Source: Clostridia bacterium (lineage in GTDB: Bacteria > Bacillota > Clostridia > TANB77 > CAG-465). From it: a stretch of 64,000 bases of DNA. The position numbers and the translations under genes are program-made. Below the pieces are notes generated by a model. The model made no database searches, was not told the origin of the DNA, and worked only from the letters and a program-made list of their open reading frames with translations. The first letter of the stretch is position 1; each line of letters starts with the position of its first letter. The stretch lies in assembly GCA_017534305.1 (NCBI GenBank), contig JAFWCU010000010.1:1-64000 (forward strand), given 5' to 3'. Shown piece after piece: positions 7,959-16,306 of this stretch.

Positions 7959-8702
7959 ATGAACGAGTATATTAATTTAACACAAGAAAATATCGATGAA
8001 GAACACATTTGTTGTGCAATTGGAGATCCAAAACATCAAGCGGGAGTAGATTGCAAAAAGGAATGGATTAAGAAAAAACTAAAAGATGGACATGTATTTA
8101 GAAAATTAAATGCAAGAGGAAAAATCTTTATTGAATACGAACCACTTGAAACTTCATGGGTGCCAATTAGTGGAGATAATTATGAGTATATCTATTGTTT
8201 ATGGGTAGCAGGTAGTTTTAAAGAAAAAGGAATAGGCAGAGAATTACTAGAATACGCAATTAATGATGCTAAAGAAAAAGGAAGAAATGGTATTTGTACT
8301 TTAACTTCAAAAAAGAAGAAACCATTCTTAAGTGAAAAGAAGTTCTTTGAACACTTTGGATTTGAAGTAGTAGATAGTATAGGAGAGTATGAACTTCTAG
8401 CTCTTAAATTTAAAGATGGAGATACTCCTAAATTTAATGATAATGCAAGAGCAATGAAAATAGATAGTCAAGATTTTACTATTTACTACAGTAATGAATG
8501 CCCATATGTTGAATATGAGGTTCAAGAATTATCTGAATACGCAAAAGAAAAGAATATTAAGCTTAACTTTATTAAAATAGACACACTAGAAAAAGCAAAG
8601 AACGCACCATGCATTTTCAACAACTGGGCAAACTTCTATAAAGGCGAATTTATATCAAATACAATATTAAATGCAAATGCTTTAGAAAAATTATTAAAGT
8701 AA
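7959..8702 (+). CDS. yoaP: GNAT N-acetyltransferase with C-terminal YoaP-like domain
   Basis: 247 residues. The first ~150 form a GNAT fold: LWVAGSFKEKGIGRELLEYAI is the acetyl-CoA pyrophosphate-binding loop (RxxGxG-like K-E-K-G-I-G), followed by FFEHFGFEVVD. The last ~85 residues (TIYYSNECPYVEYEVQEL, then NAPCIFNNWANFYKGEF) match the YoaP-like C-terminal domain (PF14268), which has a thioredoxin-like look with one Cys in NECPY. The acceptor substrate is unknown. SD AAAGGGG precedes ATG 7959. The gene ends the enzyme run and is followed by a terminator. Confidence 0.85.
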   Translation: MNEYINLTQENIDEEHICCAIGDPKHQAGVDCKKEWIKKKLKDGHVFRKLNARGKIFIEYEPLETSWVPISGDNYEYIYCLWVAGSFKEKGIGRELLEYAINDAKEKGRNGICTLTSKKKKPFLSEKKFFEHFGFEVVDSIGEYELLALKFKDGDTPKFNDNARAMKIDSQDFTIYYSNECPYVEYEVQELSEYAKEKNIKLNFIKIDTLEKAKNAPCIFNNWANFYKGEFISNTILNANALEKLLK

Positions 8703-8715
8703 ATTTGAAATGTAA

Positions 8716-8749
8716 AGACTACTCTAAAAAAGAGTAGTCTTAATTTTTG
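8716..8749 (+). terminator. Intrinsic terminator after the YoaP-like gene
   Basis: AAGACTACTCT pairs perfectly with AGAGTAGTCTT around five A, followed by a T-rich tail. Confidence 0.9.
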
Positions 8750-8834
8750 ACTATTTAATTTAATATAATATAATCTCTTTAATTTCTTTTAAAACTAGTA
8801 TATAATAACTATGAATAAAAAGGAGAAAACGTAT

Positions 8835-9539
8835 ATGATTGAGATTAAAAATGTAACAAAAAAATATGGTGATGTTACAGCTATTAAAAACATTACTTTT
8901 GATGTTAATGATGGTGAAATATTTGCATTTATTGGTCATAACGGTGCAGGTAAAACAACACTAATTAAATCTATAGTAGGCATTCATAGCTTTAATGAAG
9001 GAGACATACTAATAAATGGCAAATCTATAAAAACCGATCCTATTGCTTGTAAAAAGGAAATGGCATTTGTACCAGATAATCCTGAACTATATGAGCAAAT
9101 GAAAGCAATAGACTTTATTAATTTTATTTGTGATATGTATGAAGTACCACAAGATATCAGAGAACAAAATATAAAGAAGTACGCAAAAATGTTTGAGATT
9201 GAGGATAAACTAAATGATACTATAGAATCATTCTCACATGGTATGAAACAAAAAATAGCATTAATATCTGCTCTAGCTCATGATCCAAAAGTACTTGTTA
9301 TGGACGAGCCTTTTGTTGGACTAGATCCAAAAGCTGTTTTTGATGTTAAAGAAATAATGAATGAAATGGTAAAAGAAGGAAAGATAATATTCTTTTCTAC
9401 ACACATTCTAGATGTTGCAGAAAAACTATGTTCAAGAGTAGCAATTATTAAAAAAGGAGAACTAGTTAAAGTAGGAAATATGGAAGAGATTAAAGGTGAC
9501 GAGTCTCTAGAAAAAGTATTCTTAGAATTGGAGGGATAG
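8835..9539 (+). CDS. ABC transporter ATP-binding protein
   Basis: 234 residues with Walker A (GHNGAGKTTL), Q-loop region, signature SFSHGMKQK (an SxGxx variant, S-H-G-M), Walker B with catalytic Glu (VLVMDEPFVGLD) and the H-switch in FFSTHILD. Family: drug/peptide-type exporters with separate permease (CcmA-like). I start at ATG 8835 because AAAAGGAG lies just upstream; an in-frame ATG at 8811 precedes that SD. The permease gene begins 4 bases after its stop, so the two are one transporter. Cargo unknown. Confidence 0.93.
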   Translation: MIEIKNVTKKYGDVTAIKNITFDVNDGEIFAFIGHNGAGKTTLIKSIVGIHSFNEGDILINGKSIKTDPIACKKEMAFVPDNPELYEQMKAIDFINFICDMYEVPQDIREQNIKKYAKMFEIEDKLNDTIESFSHGMKQKIALISALAHDPKVLVMDEPFVGLDPKAVFDVKEIMNEMVKEGKIIFFSTHILDVAEKLCSRVAIIKKGELVKVGNMEEIKGDESLEKVFLELEG

Positions 9540-9543
9540 TTTT

Positions 9544-11154
9544 ATGAAAAAATTATTCTCACTAATTAGAGCAACCATGTCAGAAGGCATGAATCTATTC
9601 AAGATTAATACAAAAAAGAGCAATGCATTTACAAAAGCGGCATTACCTATTGTCTTATCTTTAGTATTAATGTTTGCTTTTTACACATATTCAGATAGAT
9701 TAATGGAAATACTTGTACCAATGAATTTAGAGTATATAGCTCTATCTATTTTTGCAGTAGGTATATCAGTTGTAACATTAATTGAAGGTGTATATAAATC
9801 TGGAAACCTACTATTTAACTGTAAAGATGATAATTTACTTTTATCTATACCAATAAAAAGAGGTACAGTTCTATTTATTAGAGTATTAAAATTCTATTTA
9901 TTTGAACTATTATATAACACTGTATTTTTACTTCCAGCCATGATAAACTATGCAATACGAGTAAATCCTACAACAAGTTATTATATTGTTTCAGCAATAG
10001 GACTATTGTTACTTCCTATCGTACCAATACTAATATCTTGTTTAATAGGTACATTTATTTCTTCTGTTGCATCTAAATTTAAAGGTAAAAATATTGTACA
10101 AACAATTATATCTATTGGATTTGTATTAGGTGTATTATATTTAACATATAATTCAGATAGTTTAGTAAGTGGTATTACTCAAAATGCAACAAGTATTAAC
10201 TATACTATTGCAAAAGTATATTATCCAGTAGGAGAATATATAGAGTTAGTAACAAGCTTTAATATAACTAAATTACTAGTATATGTAGCTATTCATATAG
10301 CACTTTTTGCAGTTACAGTACTATTAATTGGAAAAGTATATTTTAATATTAACTCAAGTGTTAAATCTATTAAAAAGAAGAAAACAACAAACAAAGAATA
10401 CAAAATCAAAAGTTCTTCGCCAGTTAAATCTATAGTAAAAAAAGAACTTAACAGATTTTTTAATTCACCAGTATTTGTATCAAACGCAGCATTTGGACTT
10501 GTTTTATATATTATAGGTTGCATATTAGTTGCATTAAAATTTGATTCGTTTTCAAATACAATTGTAGAAATGGGATTTACAGTGGAAAAAGTAGCAAGCT
10601 ATATTCCAACACTAGCATTTGGCTTTTTATGCTTTACAGCCTTTATGACATCAATTACAAGCTCAATGATTTCACTTGAAGGGAAGTCATTTAATATATT
10701 AAAAAGCTTACCACAAAAGCCATCTAAAATTGTAAATGCTAAAGTATTAAGTGCAATTTGCATAATGCTACCATGCATATTAATTGGAGACTTAATATTA
10801 TTCATTCGTTTTAAAATGGATATAATATCTATTCTTCTATTACTGGTAGCATCAGTATTATTACCATTAATATCTGAAACTATTGGAATAATAGTAAATT
10901 TAAAATATCCAAGAATGGACGCACAAAACGATACAGAAGTTGTAAAACAAAGTATGAGTTCATCTGTAAGCGTATTCATGGGTATGGGTATAATTGGATT
11001 AGCTTTAGCTGGAATATCTGCTGCAATTGCTGCAGGTTTTTCAAGTCATTTAGTTATTCTAATGTGTACTGGTGTATTTGCTGTAATATATACACTATTG
11101 CTACTATCACTTAGAAGTAAATGTGATAAATGGTTTGATAATATCAATGTATAA
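9544..11154 (+). CDS. ABC-2-like exporter permease
   Basis: 536 residues with about 12 hydrophobic segments in two halves, divided by a basic linker near residue 275-300 (SIKKKKTTNKEYKIK). Such long permeases (putative ABC exporter type) pair with a single CcmA-like ATPase, here directly upstream. Small-residue-rich helices in the last 70 residues (GMGIIGLALAGISAAIAAGF) close the protein. It resides in the cytoplasmic membrane; the substrate could be a drug, lipid or peptide. No substrate-specific neighbour is present. Confidence 0.85.
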   Translation: MKKLFSLIRATMSEGMNLFKINTKKSNAFTKAALPIVLSLVLMFAFYTYSDRLMEILVPMNLEYIALSIFAVGISVVTLIEGVYKSGNLLFNCKDDNLLLSIPIKRGTVLFIRVLKFYLFELLYNTVFLLPAMINYAIRVNPTTSYYIVSAIGLLLLPIVPILISCLIGTFISSVASKFKGKNIVQTIISIGFVLGVLYLTYNSDSLVSGITQNATSINYTIAKVYYPVGEYIELVTSFNITKLLVYVAIHIALFAVTVLLIGKVYFNINSSVKSIKKKKTTNKEYKIKSSSPVKSIVKKELNRFFNSPVFVSNAAFGLVLYIIGCILVALKFDSFSNTIVEMGFTVEKVASYIPTLAFGFLCFTAFMTSITSSMISLEGKSFNILKSLPQKPSKIVNAKVLSAICIMLPCILIGDLILFIRFKMDIISILLLLVASVLLPLISETIGIIVNLKYPRMDAQNDTEVVKQSMSSSVSVFMGMGIIGLALAGISAAIAAGFSSHLVILMCTGVFAVIYTLLLLSLRSKCDKWFDNINV

Positions 11155-11232
11155 ATAATTATTGCTTTTTAAAAAAAATAATAATATAATGAAAGTATAA
11201 TAATTCGTTATAAAAATTATGGAGGTGATTTT

Positions 11233-11643
11233 ATGGGATTATTTGATAGCTTAAAAAAATTGGGAGAAAACCTAGGTAAAGAAATTGAAAAAGGTGTAAA
11301 TTCAGAAGCTTTTAAAAGCGTAAAAGATACACTAGCAAATGTTGGTGCCAGTGTATCAAACAATGATTCTACTCAAGGTAAAGAAATTCCTCAAGAATAT
11401 ATGGGATTTCCAAAGTTTAGAGAAACAACAAAGAATCTTTCAACAAAAGAAACACCTAATTACACAAGATGTACAATGGATTATTCAAACGTATCACAAG
11501 ATGAAATTGATGCTTATACAACTCAATTAATTCAATTAGGATATGTTAAAAATACTGCTGTACGTTACGACAAAGGAAATACATATATAATTGTAGATTA
11601 TGCATATGGTGAACTAAATCTAGTTTTCCATATCAAGAAATAA
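11233..11643 (+). CDS. Conserved hypothetical protein
   Basis: 136 residues, soluble. The N-terminal third is an amphipathic helix pair (GLFDSLKKLGENLGKEIEKGVNS) followed by a Ser/Asn-rich linker; the C-terminal ~80 residues alternate strands and one helix (VSQDEIDAYTTQLIQLGY, then TYIIVDYAYGELNLVFHI). No catalytic motif is visible. SD GGAGG lies 8 bases before ATG 11233. Its last 24 bases overlap, tail to tail, the 3' end of the reverse transcriptase gene on the other strand. I do not recognise the family. Confidence 0.7.
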   Translation: MGLFDSLKKLGENLGKEIEKGVNSEAFKSVKDTLANVGASVSNNDSTQGKEIPQEYMGFPKFRETTKNLSTKETPNYTRCTMDYSNVSQDEIDAYTTQLIQLGYVKNTAVRYDKGNTYIIVDYAYGELNLVFHIKK

Positions 11644-12831
11644 ATCATTGTAATATTCATTTACAAGTGATTTATAATTACAATCTTTAAGGAGAGAATA
11701 AGGGACTATTTTATAGTTCCTTTTATTATGCTTTCCAGTAACTATATAACGTTCTTGCTCTTGCATATAATTGTCTATTATTTTCAAGCTTTCAGCAGTT
11801 GTAATGGTAGGGAAGAACCAGTATTTCCAAGAAAGTTCTTCCTTTTCTTGCTTGCCAAAAAACTTGTTGTTATATTTTCTGTTCATTGCTTTAAGTGCAA
11901 TTTGAGGAGTTGAGTTTTTCTTAATCATCCATCTTCTTATTCCTCTTGCACTTCTTCTAATTTTGGCTTTAATTTTACGGATAGTGTTATATGACAAATC
12001 TATTTTTCCATCATGAAAAGCAAAGCCTAAAAACTCCCATCTATCATTTGGATTAAAGAAATATTCTTTATCTGAATTAACATTTAAATTGTATTTTTTA
12101 ATCATAGAAATTAGTTCTTCTTGATATTTTTTTAGTTCTTCCTTACTATTACAAAACAGAATAATGTCATCTGCATATCTAGAGTAAACAACATTTTTAT
12201 TCCAAAAGTACTCATCTATTTCTTTAATAAAATAGTTAGCAAGAAATGCAGATATAGGAATACCAGCCATAGCACCTTTTGGCTCGTGAATTATTTCATC
12301 ATGAAACATAGCACAATCATTTAGTAATATAGAAGCTATAAGATTATATAGTAATTCATCTCTTATATCATTTTTTAAATTAGCTAGAAGTATGTCTACA
12401 TCTATACTATTAAAGTAGTTAGATATATCTACTTTATAACCATGCATATTATGTAAGTTTTTTATATTGCTAATATTCCTTATAGCATTTTTCACGCTTG
12501 CATTATTTCTAAACGAATAAAGGTTAGGGCTAAATAGATAATCATAGTCATAAAGAAGATAAGAGATGTATTTTAACACAAGCATTTCTTCATTATTAAA
12601 ACTATATACAACCCTTTTTTTAGAGCTATGTCCTTTACTAATTAAATGCTTTTTAGGTATAGAAAAACTATATGTACCCAATGCTATCTGGCTACATATA
12701 GTCATATATTTTTTATTGTTTATGAATTCTTCAAATTCTTCTTTTTCTTTTTTAGATATAAAGTCCTTGCTAGTTCTATAATCAAGGAATTCATTCCATT
12801 TAGCTTCATCTATAATATCTTGTGCTAGCAT
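11620..12831 (-). CDS. Reverse transcriptase (stand-alone, retron- or DRT-like)
   Basis: 403 residues. RT motifs in order: KRVVYSFNNEEMLVLKYIS (~72-90), the first catalytic Asp in YKVDISNYFNSID (D135), GAMAGIPISAFLANYFI (~187-202, fingers/palm turn), YADD at 219-222 with both Asp residues, and LGF with a following thumb region (~267-300). The C-terminal ~90 residues carry RYIVTGKHNKRNYK (VTG at 364-366) and a KSLVNEYY end. There is no intron maturase or endonuclease domain, which argues against a group II intron. Directly upstream is a candidate structured RNA with its own promoter (see 12855-12994). The VTG is not in the canonical retron VTGLxVN form and I find no clear NAxxH, so the class is open: retron-like, or one of the 'unknown group'/DRT defence RTs. 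SD AAGGAGG precedes ATG 12831. Confidence 0.88.
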   Translation of the reverse strand: MLAQDIIDEAKWNEFLDYRTSKDFISKKEKEEFEEFINNKKYMTICSQIALGTYSFSIPKKHLISKGHSSKKRVVYSFNNEEMLVLKYISYLLYDYDYLFSPNLYSFRNNASVKNAIRNISNIKNLHNMHGYKVDISNYFNSIDVDILLANLKNDIRDELLYNLIASILLNDCAMFHDEIIHEPKGAMAGIPISAFLANYFIKEIDEYFWNKNVVYSRYADDIILFCNSKEELKKYQEELISMIKKYNLNVNSDKEYFFNPNDRWEFLGFAFHDGKIDLSYNTIRKIKAKIRRSARGIRRWMIKKNSTPQIALKAMNRKYNNKFFGKQEKEELSWKYWFFPTITTAESLKIIDNYMQEQERYIVTGKHNKRNYKIVPYSLLKDCNYKSLVNEYYNDLFLDMEN

Positions 12832-12854
12832 AAGACCTCCTTAAAAATAAAAGA

Positions 12855-12994
12855 GGGGAAAGAAATGAATTGAGAATCGATGAAATCGATAACGACAAGA
12901 CCATATATAATGCTACTATCTGCAAAGTAATAAATCTCAAAAGAGATGCAATATACTAGATCCACTGCAGAAGTTTAAAAAAACATCTTTCCCC
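12855..12994 (-). ncRNA. Candidate RT-associated structured RNA (msr-msd-like)
   Basis: Read on the minus strand, a 140-base stretch begins GGGGAAAGA (12994-12986) and ends with the exact complement TCTTTCCCC (12863-12855), as in the a1/a2 ends of retron RNAs. Inside are a helix ACTTCTGCA / TGCAGATAGT (one bulged T) enclosing a perfect ATCTC-TTTT-GAGAT hairpin, and a second hairpin ATCGAT-TTC-ATCGAT near the 3' end. A promoter places the transcript start within a base or two of the first G. The RT start codon follows 24 bases after the 3' repeat. The fold was found by eye and not computed. Confidence 0.6.
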
Positions 12995-13001
12995 ATAAAA
13001 A

Positions 13002-13030
13002 ATTATATCACACAAAGGCTCAAAATACAA
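13002..13030 (-). promoter_or_regulatory. Promoter for the RT-associated RNA
   Basis: On the minus strand TTGTAT (13030-13025), a 17-base spacer and a perfect TATAAT (13007-13002). The predicted start is about 12995, exactly at the 5' inverted repeat of the candidate RNA. Confidence 0.65.
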
Positions 13031-13035
13031 TGAAG

Positions 13036-13063
13036 TTGCATAATTCGTAAAAAGTGGTATAAT
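13036..13063 (+). promoter_or_regulatory. Promoter for the YkvA-like gene
   Basis: TTGCAT, 16-base spacer, TATAAT. It is divergent from, and overlaps no core element of, the RT RNA promoter. Confidence 0.6.
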
Positions 13064-13133
13064 AAAACAATCAAAACAATATTTTAAGACTCGCGAAATT
13101 TACAAAGTCTGTTATAGTAAAGGAGGAATTTAT

Positions 13134-13538
13134 ATGAGCGAAATGGATAAAAAAGCTCAAGAAAAACTAGAACAAGGCTATCCTAAAGCAGAAAAGGTAT
13201 TAAATAATAACAAAAAGTTAGATAAAGTCTTAACAAGAACAGAGAAAAAATTAAATCTACTTCCAGTAGTTGGAACATCTCTTGCTATGATACCTTCAAT
13301 GATTTCGTTGGTAAGAAGTTATACTAAAAAAGAATATACAGAAATACCAATAGGAACAATAATAGCTATAGTAAGCGCCTTAATTTATTTTGTATCTCCA
13401 GTAGATCTAATACCAGATGTAATACCAGTAGCGGGCCATTTAGATGATGCGGCAGTTGTTGGTGCTTGCTTAGCACTTGTAAAAAGTGATTTAGATGATT
13501 ACAAAAAATGGAGAGATAATAAAAAGGATAATGAATAA
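13134..13538 (+). CDS. YkvA/DUF1232 family membrane protein
   Basis: 134 residues. The C-terminal part (IPIGTIIAIVSALIYFVSPVDLIPDVIPV, then LDDAAVVGACLALVKSDLDDYKKW) is the DUF1232 signature: a hydrophobic helix, the SPxDLIPD motif and an acidic helix. The N-terminal ~45 residues are charged and helical. The function of this widespread family is unknown; membrane association is likely. SD AAAGGAGG precedes ATG 13134, and a terminator follows, so it is monocistronic. Confidence 0.88.
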   Translation: MSEMDKKAQEKLEQGYPKAEKVLNNNKKLDKVLTRTEKKLNLLPVVGTSLAMIPSMISLVRSYTKKEYTEIPIGTIIAIVSALIYFVSPVDLIPDVIPVAGHLDDAAVVGACLALVKSDLDDYKKWRDNKKDNE

Positions 13539-13541
13539 TTG

Positions 13542-13572
13542 AAAAGACTACTTAATTGTAGTCTTTTTTTTT
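13542..13572 (+). terminator. Intrinsic terminator
   Basis: AAAAGACTAC / GTAGTCTTTT hairpin with a run of T directly after the YkvA-like gene. Confidence 0.88.
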
Positions 13573-13626
13573 AGTTGAATTAAAGCACATTATATAATAT
13601 AATTTAGATGTAGAGGTGGTAATAAA

Positions 13627-13884
13627 ATGAACATAGAATACAAAATGACTGAGTATTTTAAAGATAACAATCTCTTAAATGAAAAAACAACTAATGGATT
13701 AACAGTTCAAAAAGATAATGAAACAATTATAATTAAAGGAGATACACAAGATTTGGTTGAACTTGCAGATATATTAATTAGTTTAGCCAAAGATAATGAT
13801 AATGGAGCGCATATTCATTTAGATGAAAACACTTTGTTAGATGATAATTCACAATATAAGAATGTTATAATTGAGAAGATATAA
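13627..13884 (+). CDS. Small protein resembling Imm32-type immunity proteins
   Basis: 85 residues: a strand/strand/helix unit with IIIKGDTQDLVELADILISLAKD, then AHIHLDENTLLDDNSQ and a final strand. The 'G...L..LAd.L..La....g.H.HLD' pattern is the one I associate with the Imm32 family of predicted immunity proteins; no polymorphic toxin is adjacent, so an orphan or housekeeping role is as likely. SD GAGGTGG precedes ATG 13627, and the next gene starts 14 bases after the stop behind AAGGAGG. Confidence 0.55.
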   Translation: MNIEYKMTEYFKDNNLLNEKTTNGLTVQKDNETIIIKGDTQDLVELADILISLAKDNDNGAHIHLDENTLLDDNSQYKNVIIEKI

Positions 13885-13898
13885 AAGGAGGATATAAT

Positions 13899-14507
13899 AT
13901 GAAAAATTATATGATAGTTATATGCATTGTTATAGTTGTTATACTTATAATTGGAATAGCAGCTATAGTAATTAAAAACAAAATTAAAAATAGTATATTA
14001 GATGGACCTGGTATGGTAAATTCAAGAGGGGAGTTGTATAAACTAATGGATAAAGAAGTAAAACACGGAGAATATCTAAGAATTAAATATTCTTCATCTG
14101 GAGATATGAATGGAAATTTAGATACAATAGAACTAGATCTTAAAACTGGAATATTAACAACACAATATGCAGCAATGCATAGTGATCCAATTGAGGTTAC
14201 AGAATACAAGATAAAACAAGAAGATATAGATAGAATAATAACATTGCTAGATGAATATAACCTTGTTGCATGGTCTGAACTTCCACAAGACGATACTATG
14301 TTTGCACTTGATGGACCAACAAGAATGTTAGAAATAGATTGTGCAAGCTTAAAAAATAGTAGAATACCAGATTATTATAATATCTACGCACATACAAAAT
14401 TTCCTGAAGGTGGATGGGAAATTTATTCAGATATTATAAAAGAAATAGCAGATTTAGTTAACAGAGGAGAGAAGACTAATTCATACATAAAAGAAACAAG
14501 ATATTAG
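13899..14507 (+). CDS. Membrane-anchored protein of unknown function
   Basis: 202 residues with one N-terminal membrane segment (about residues 4-25, almost all Ile/Val/Ala) and a ~175-residue outer domain of mixed strands and helices (YLRIKYSSSGDMNGNLDTIELDL, IKQEDIDRIITLLDEYNLVAW). No Cys pair or catalytic motif stands out. It is co-transcribed with the preceding small gene and closed by a terminator. I do not recognise the family. Confidence 0.75.
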   Translation: MKNYMIVICIVIVVILIIGIAAIVIKNKIKNSILDGPGMVNSRGELYKLMDKEVKHGEYLRIKYSSSGDMNGNLDTIELDLKTGILTTQYAAMHSDPIEVTEYKIKQEDIDRIITLLDEYNLVAWSELPQDDTMFALDGPTRMLEIDCASLKNSRIPDYYNIYAHTKFPEGGWEIYSDIIKEIADLVNRGEKTNSYIKETRY

Positions 14508-14510
14508 AAA

Positions 14511-14541
14511 AAATGATGCCAAAAAATTGGCATCTTTTTTT
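14511..14541 (+). terminator. Intrinsic terminator
   Basis: GATGCCAA / TTGGCATC stem, A-rich loop, then a T run. Confidence 0.9.
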
Positions 14542-14608
14542 ATCATTTTCGTTTGACTTTATCTTTTAAATAGTGTATTATTTTAGAGTACGAAAGATAA
14601 GGGAGATA

Positions 14609-14983
14609 ATGATGATATACAAAGTTGGAATGTTGTGTAAACACTTTAAAGGCAAGAATTTAATAGATAAAAATATCTATAGAATAGAAGAATTAAATGT
14701 TAAAGGTAATGATGTTGATACAAACAAAATTGCATACACTGGAGAAGGTAATATGCTAGATTCAGATAACCTTGTTATTTATTCAAATATTTTTCAAAAG
14801 GATAAATACTTTGCAAGAGAATATGAAGATTTAGCAGGTGAACTACCTCAAGATAAACAAAAACAATTTGGTCAAAAATTAAGAGTAGAGCCTTTAAGTG
14901 AAGGAGAAATAGAAATAGTTAATTCTAAAGATTATGAAATTAAAAAATTCAAATCTACAGAAGAAAAATTTAGAAACATATAG
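14609..14983 (+). CDS. DUF1653-like small protein
   Basis: 124 residues. KVGMLCKHFKGKNLIDKNIYRI followed by KIAYTGEGNMLDSDNLVIYSNIF and FAREYEDLAGEL resembles the DUF1653 pattern (Y.HFKG..Y.V......T.e.lVvYq.ly......RP...F), a small beta-barrel of unknown role. I start at ATG 14609 because AAGGGAG lies 7 bases upstream; earlier in-frame starts have no SD. It stands alone between terminators. Confidence 0.65.
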   Translation: MMIYKVGMLCKHFKGKNLIDKNIYRIEELNVKGNDVDTNKIAYTGEGNMLDSDNLVIYSNIFQKDKYFAREYEDLAGELPQDKQKQFGQKLRVEPLSEGEIEIVNSKDYEIKKFKSTEEKFRNI

Positions 14984-15009
14984 AAGATACATTTTGTATC
15001 TTCTTTTTT
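14982..15009 (+). terminator. Intrinsic terminator overlapping the stop codon
   Basis: AGAAGATAC / GTATCTTCT stem and T run; the stem begins inside the TAG stop of the preceding gene. Confidence 0.85.
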
Positions 15010-15179
15010 GCGGTCAATAATTAATAATTACTTCAAATGAGATAAACTTTTACTATATAAGTATAAAAACAAGTTTAAAAGCAAATTTGGGCAAAATAAA
15101 GGTATAAAAATAATACTATTGATACTTTAAAAATGTTTTTTAAAGATATATAATTATAAAGAAAGATGTGGAGGAGAAA

Positions 15180-15908
15180 ATGGACTACCAAGAGTATTAC
15201 AAAAAATACATAAATATATTTGAAAACTATGTGTCAAACTATAACAAAGAAGATGCATTAATAGAAAAGAAAAGAACGCATTCATATAGAGTAGCTATTC
15301 ACGCAGCTAAAATTGCAGAAAGCTTGAAACTGGAACAAAAACAAATAGATATTGCATATATATGTGGACTTTTTCACGATATAGGTAGATTTGAACAAGC
15401 AAAGCAAAGTCATACTTATGATGATAGATATTTTCAAGATCATGGAGATTATGGAGCTAGAGTATTAGAAGAAAAAGTTTCAAAAGAAATAAGTGAAGAT
15501 GAAAGAATACAGAATATAGTAATACTTGCAACTAAATATCACAATAAATATGAAATAGGTGATGTTAACGAGGAAGAAGAATTATATTGTAAAATAACAA
15601 GAGATGCAGATAAATTAGATATAATGGAATATCAAGTAAATGAAATTGATGGAAAATATCCATTAGATAAAGAAGTGGTAGATACTATATTAAAACACAA
15701 ACTATGTAAGAATGGAGTTGTAAATAATAAACTAGATCATTTACTAAGAATGCTATGCTTTATTTACGATATGCATTATGAATATAGCTTTAGATATATA
15801 ACAGATAATAAAATTATAGATAAAAAATTAAAACTAATGAATGAACATTCTCAAGATAATACAACAGAACTAATTAACTGCATAAAAGATTATTTAAAAG
15901 ATAAATAA
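15180..15908 (+). CDS. HD-domain phosphohydrolase
   Basis: 242 residues with HD metal ligands: H in KRTHSYRVAIHAAKIA, HD in GLFHDIGRFEQ, H in TKYHNKYE and D in TRDADKLDIMEY. The order matches metal-dependent HD hydrolases (COG2206/1418-like), which act on phosphate esters of nucleotides. It differs clearly from the other HD gene at 5325. ATG 15180 sits behind GGAGGAG; an upstream GTG in frame lacks spacing. It ends at a bidirectional terminator shared with the convergent zinc-knuckle gene. Confidence 0.87.
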   Translation: MDYQEYYKKYINIFENYVSNYNKEDALIEKKRTHSYRVAIHAAKIAESLKLEQKQIDIAYICGLFHDIGRFEQAKQSHTYDDRYFQDHGDYGARVLEEKVSKEISEDERIQNIVILATKYHNKYEIGDVNEEEELYCKITRDADKLDIMEYQVNEIDGKYPLDKEVVDTILKHKLCKNGVVNNKLDHLLRMLCFIYDMHYEYSFRYITDNKIIDKKLKLMNEHSQDNTTELINCIKDYLKDK

Positions 15909-15942
15909 AAAATAGAGGTACTTTCGTACTTCTATTTTTTAT
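15908..15942. terminator. Bidirectional terminator
   Basis: AAAAATAGAGGTAC / GTACTTCTATTTTT around a TTTC loop, with T runs on both strands. It serves the HD gene and the minus-strand miniprotein. Confidence 0.9.
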
Positions 15943-16132
15943 TCTTTTTGTCTGGAATCATTTTAGTACCTGCACACATGAAACAGGTATTTTTTCCGTT
16001 TCCATGACAATCTGGACATGGGTAATTTTTTCCTTGTACGCCAGGCCAAAAAACTTTTCCTGAGCCACCACATTTCAAACAATTAAGCTTTCCAGAACCA
16101 CCACATATTGGGCAAATTGTAAAACTTGTCAT
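15932..16132 (-). CDS. DnaJ-type zinc-knuckle miniprotein
   Basis: 66 residues holding four CxxC motifs at about 7-10, 18-21, 39-42 and 50-53; the first three continue as CxxCxGxG, the repeat of the DnaJ/Hsp40 cysteine-rich domain. There is no J domain and no substrate-binding domain. Two zinc ions are expected by analogy. It has its own promoter and a ~75-base leader holding an ATAATAAT/ATTATTAT stem. It could be a free zinc-finger chaperone, an anti-TRAP-like binder or an RNA-binding protein; I cannot tell which. Confidence 0.75.
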   Translation of the reverse strand: MTSFTICPICGGSGKLNCLKCGGSGKVFWPGVQGKNYPCPDCHGNGKNTCFMCAGTKMIPDKKNKK

Positions 16133-16216
16133 TAGACACCCTCCTTTTTAGCAACCACCCTGTCATAATAATCAATCGAATTATTATTTATCATATCTCT
16201 CATTGTAAGGAGAGTA

Positions 16217-16245
16217 ATTATACTATAATTTTAGGTAGAAGTCAA
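16217..16245 (-). promoter_or_regulatory. Promoter of the first zinc-knuckle gene
   Basis: On the minus strand TTGACT (16245-16240), 17-base spacer, TATAAT (16222-16217). Confidence 0.8.
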
Positions 16246-16264
16246 CATAATTACCAGTTAAATG

Positions 16265-16296
16265 CAAAAAATAACCCATCATTTAGATGAGTTATT
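16265..16296 (-). terminator. Intrinsic terminator of the second zinc-knuckle gene
   Basis: On the minus strand AATAACTCATC / GATGGGTTATT (one wobble) followed by a T run, directly downstream of the stop. Confidence 0.82.
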
Positions 16297-16306
16297 CTGT
16301 TATATA

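Noticed and set aside
11620..13030. Group II intron or diversity-generating retroelement around the RT
   Set aside because: No maturase or endonuclease domain, no domain V-like hairpin at the 3' side, and no template/variable repeat pair near the RT.
14573..14608. Earlier start for the DUF1653-like gene
   Set aside because: The earlier GTG has no SD, while ATG 14609 has AAGGGAG at proper distance.
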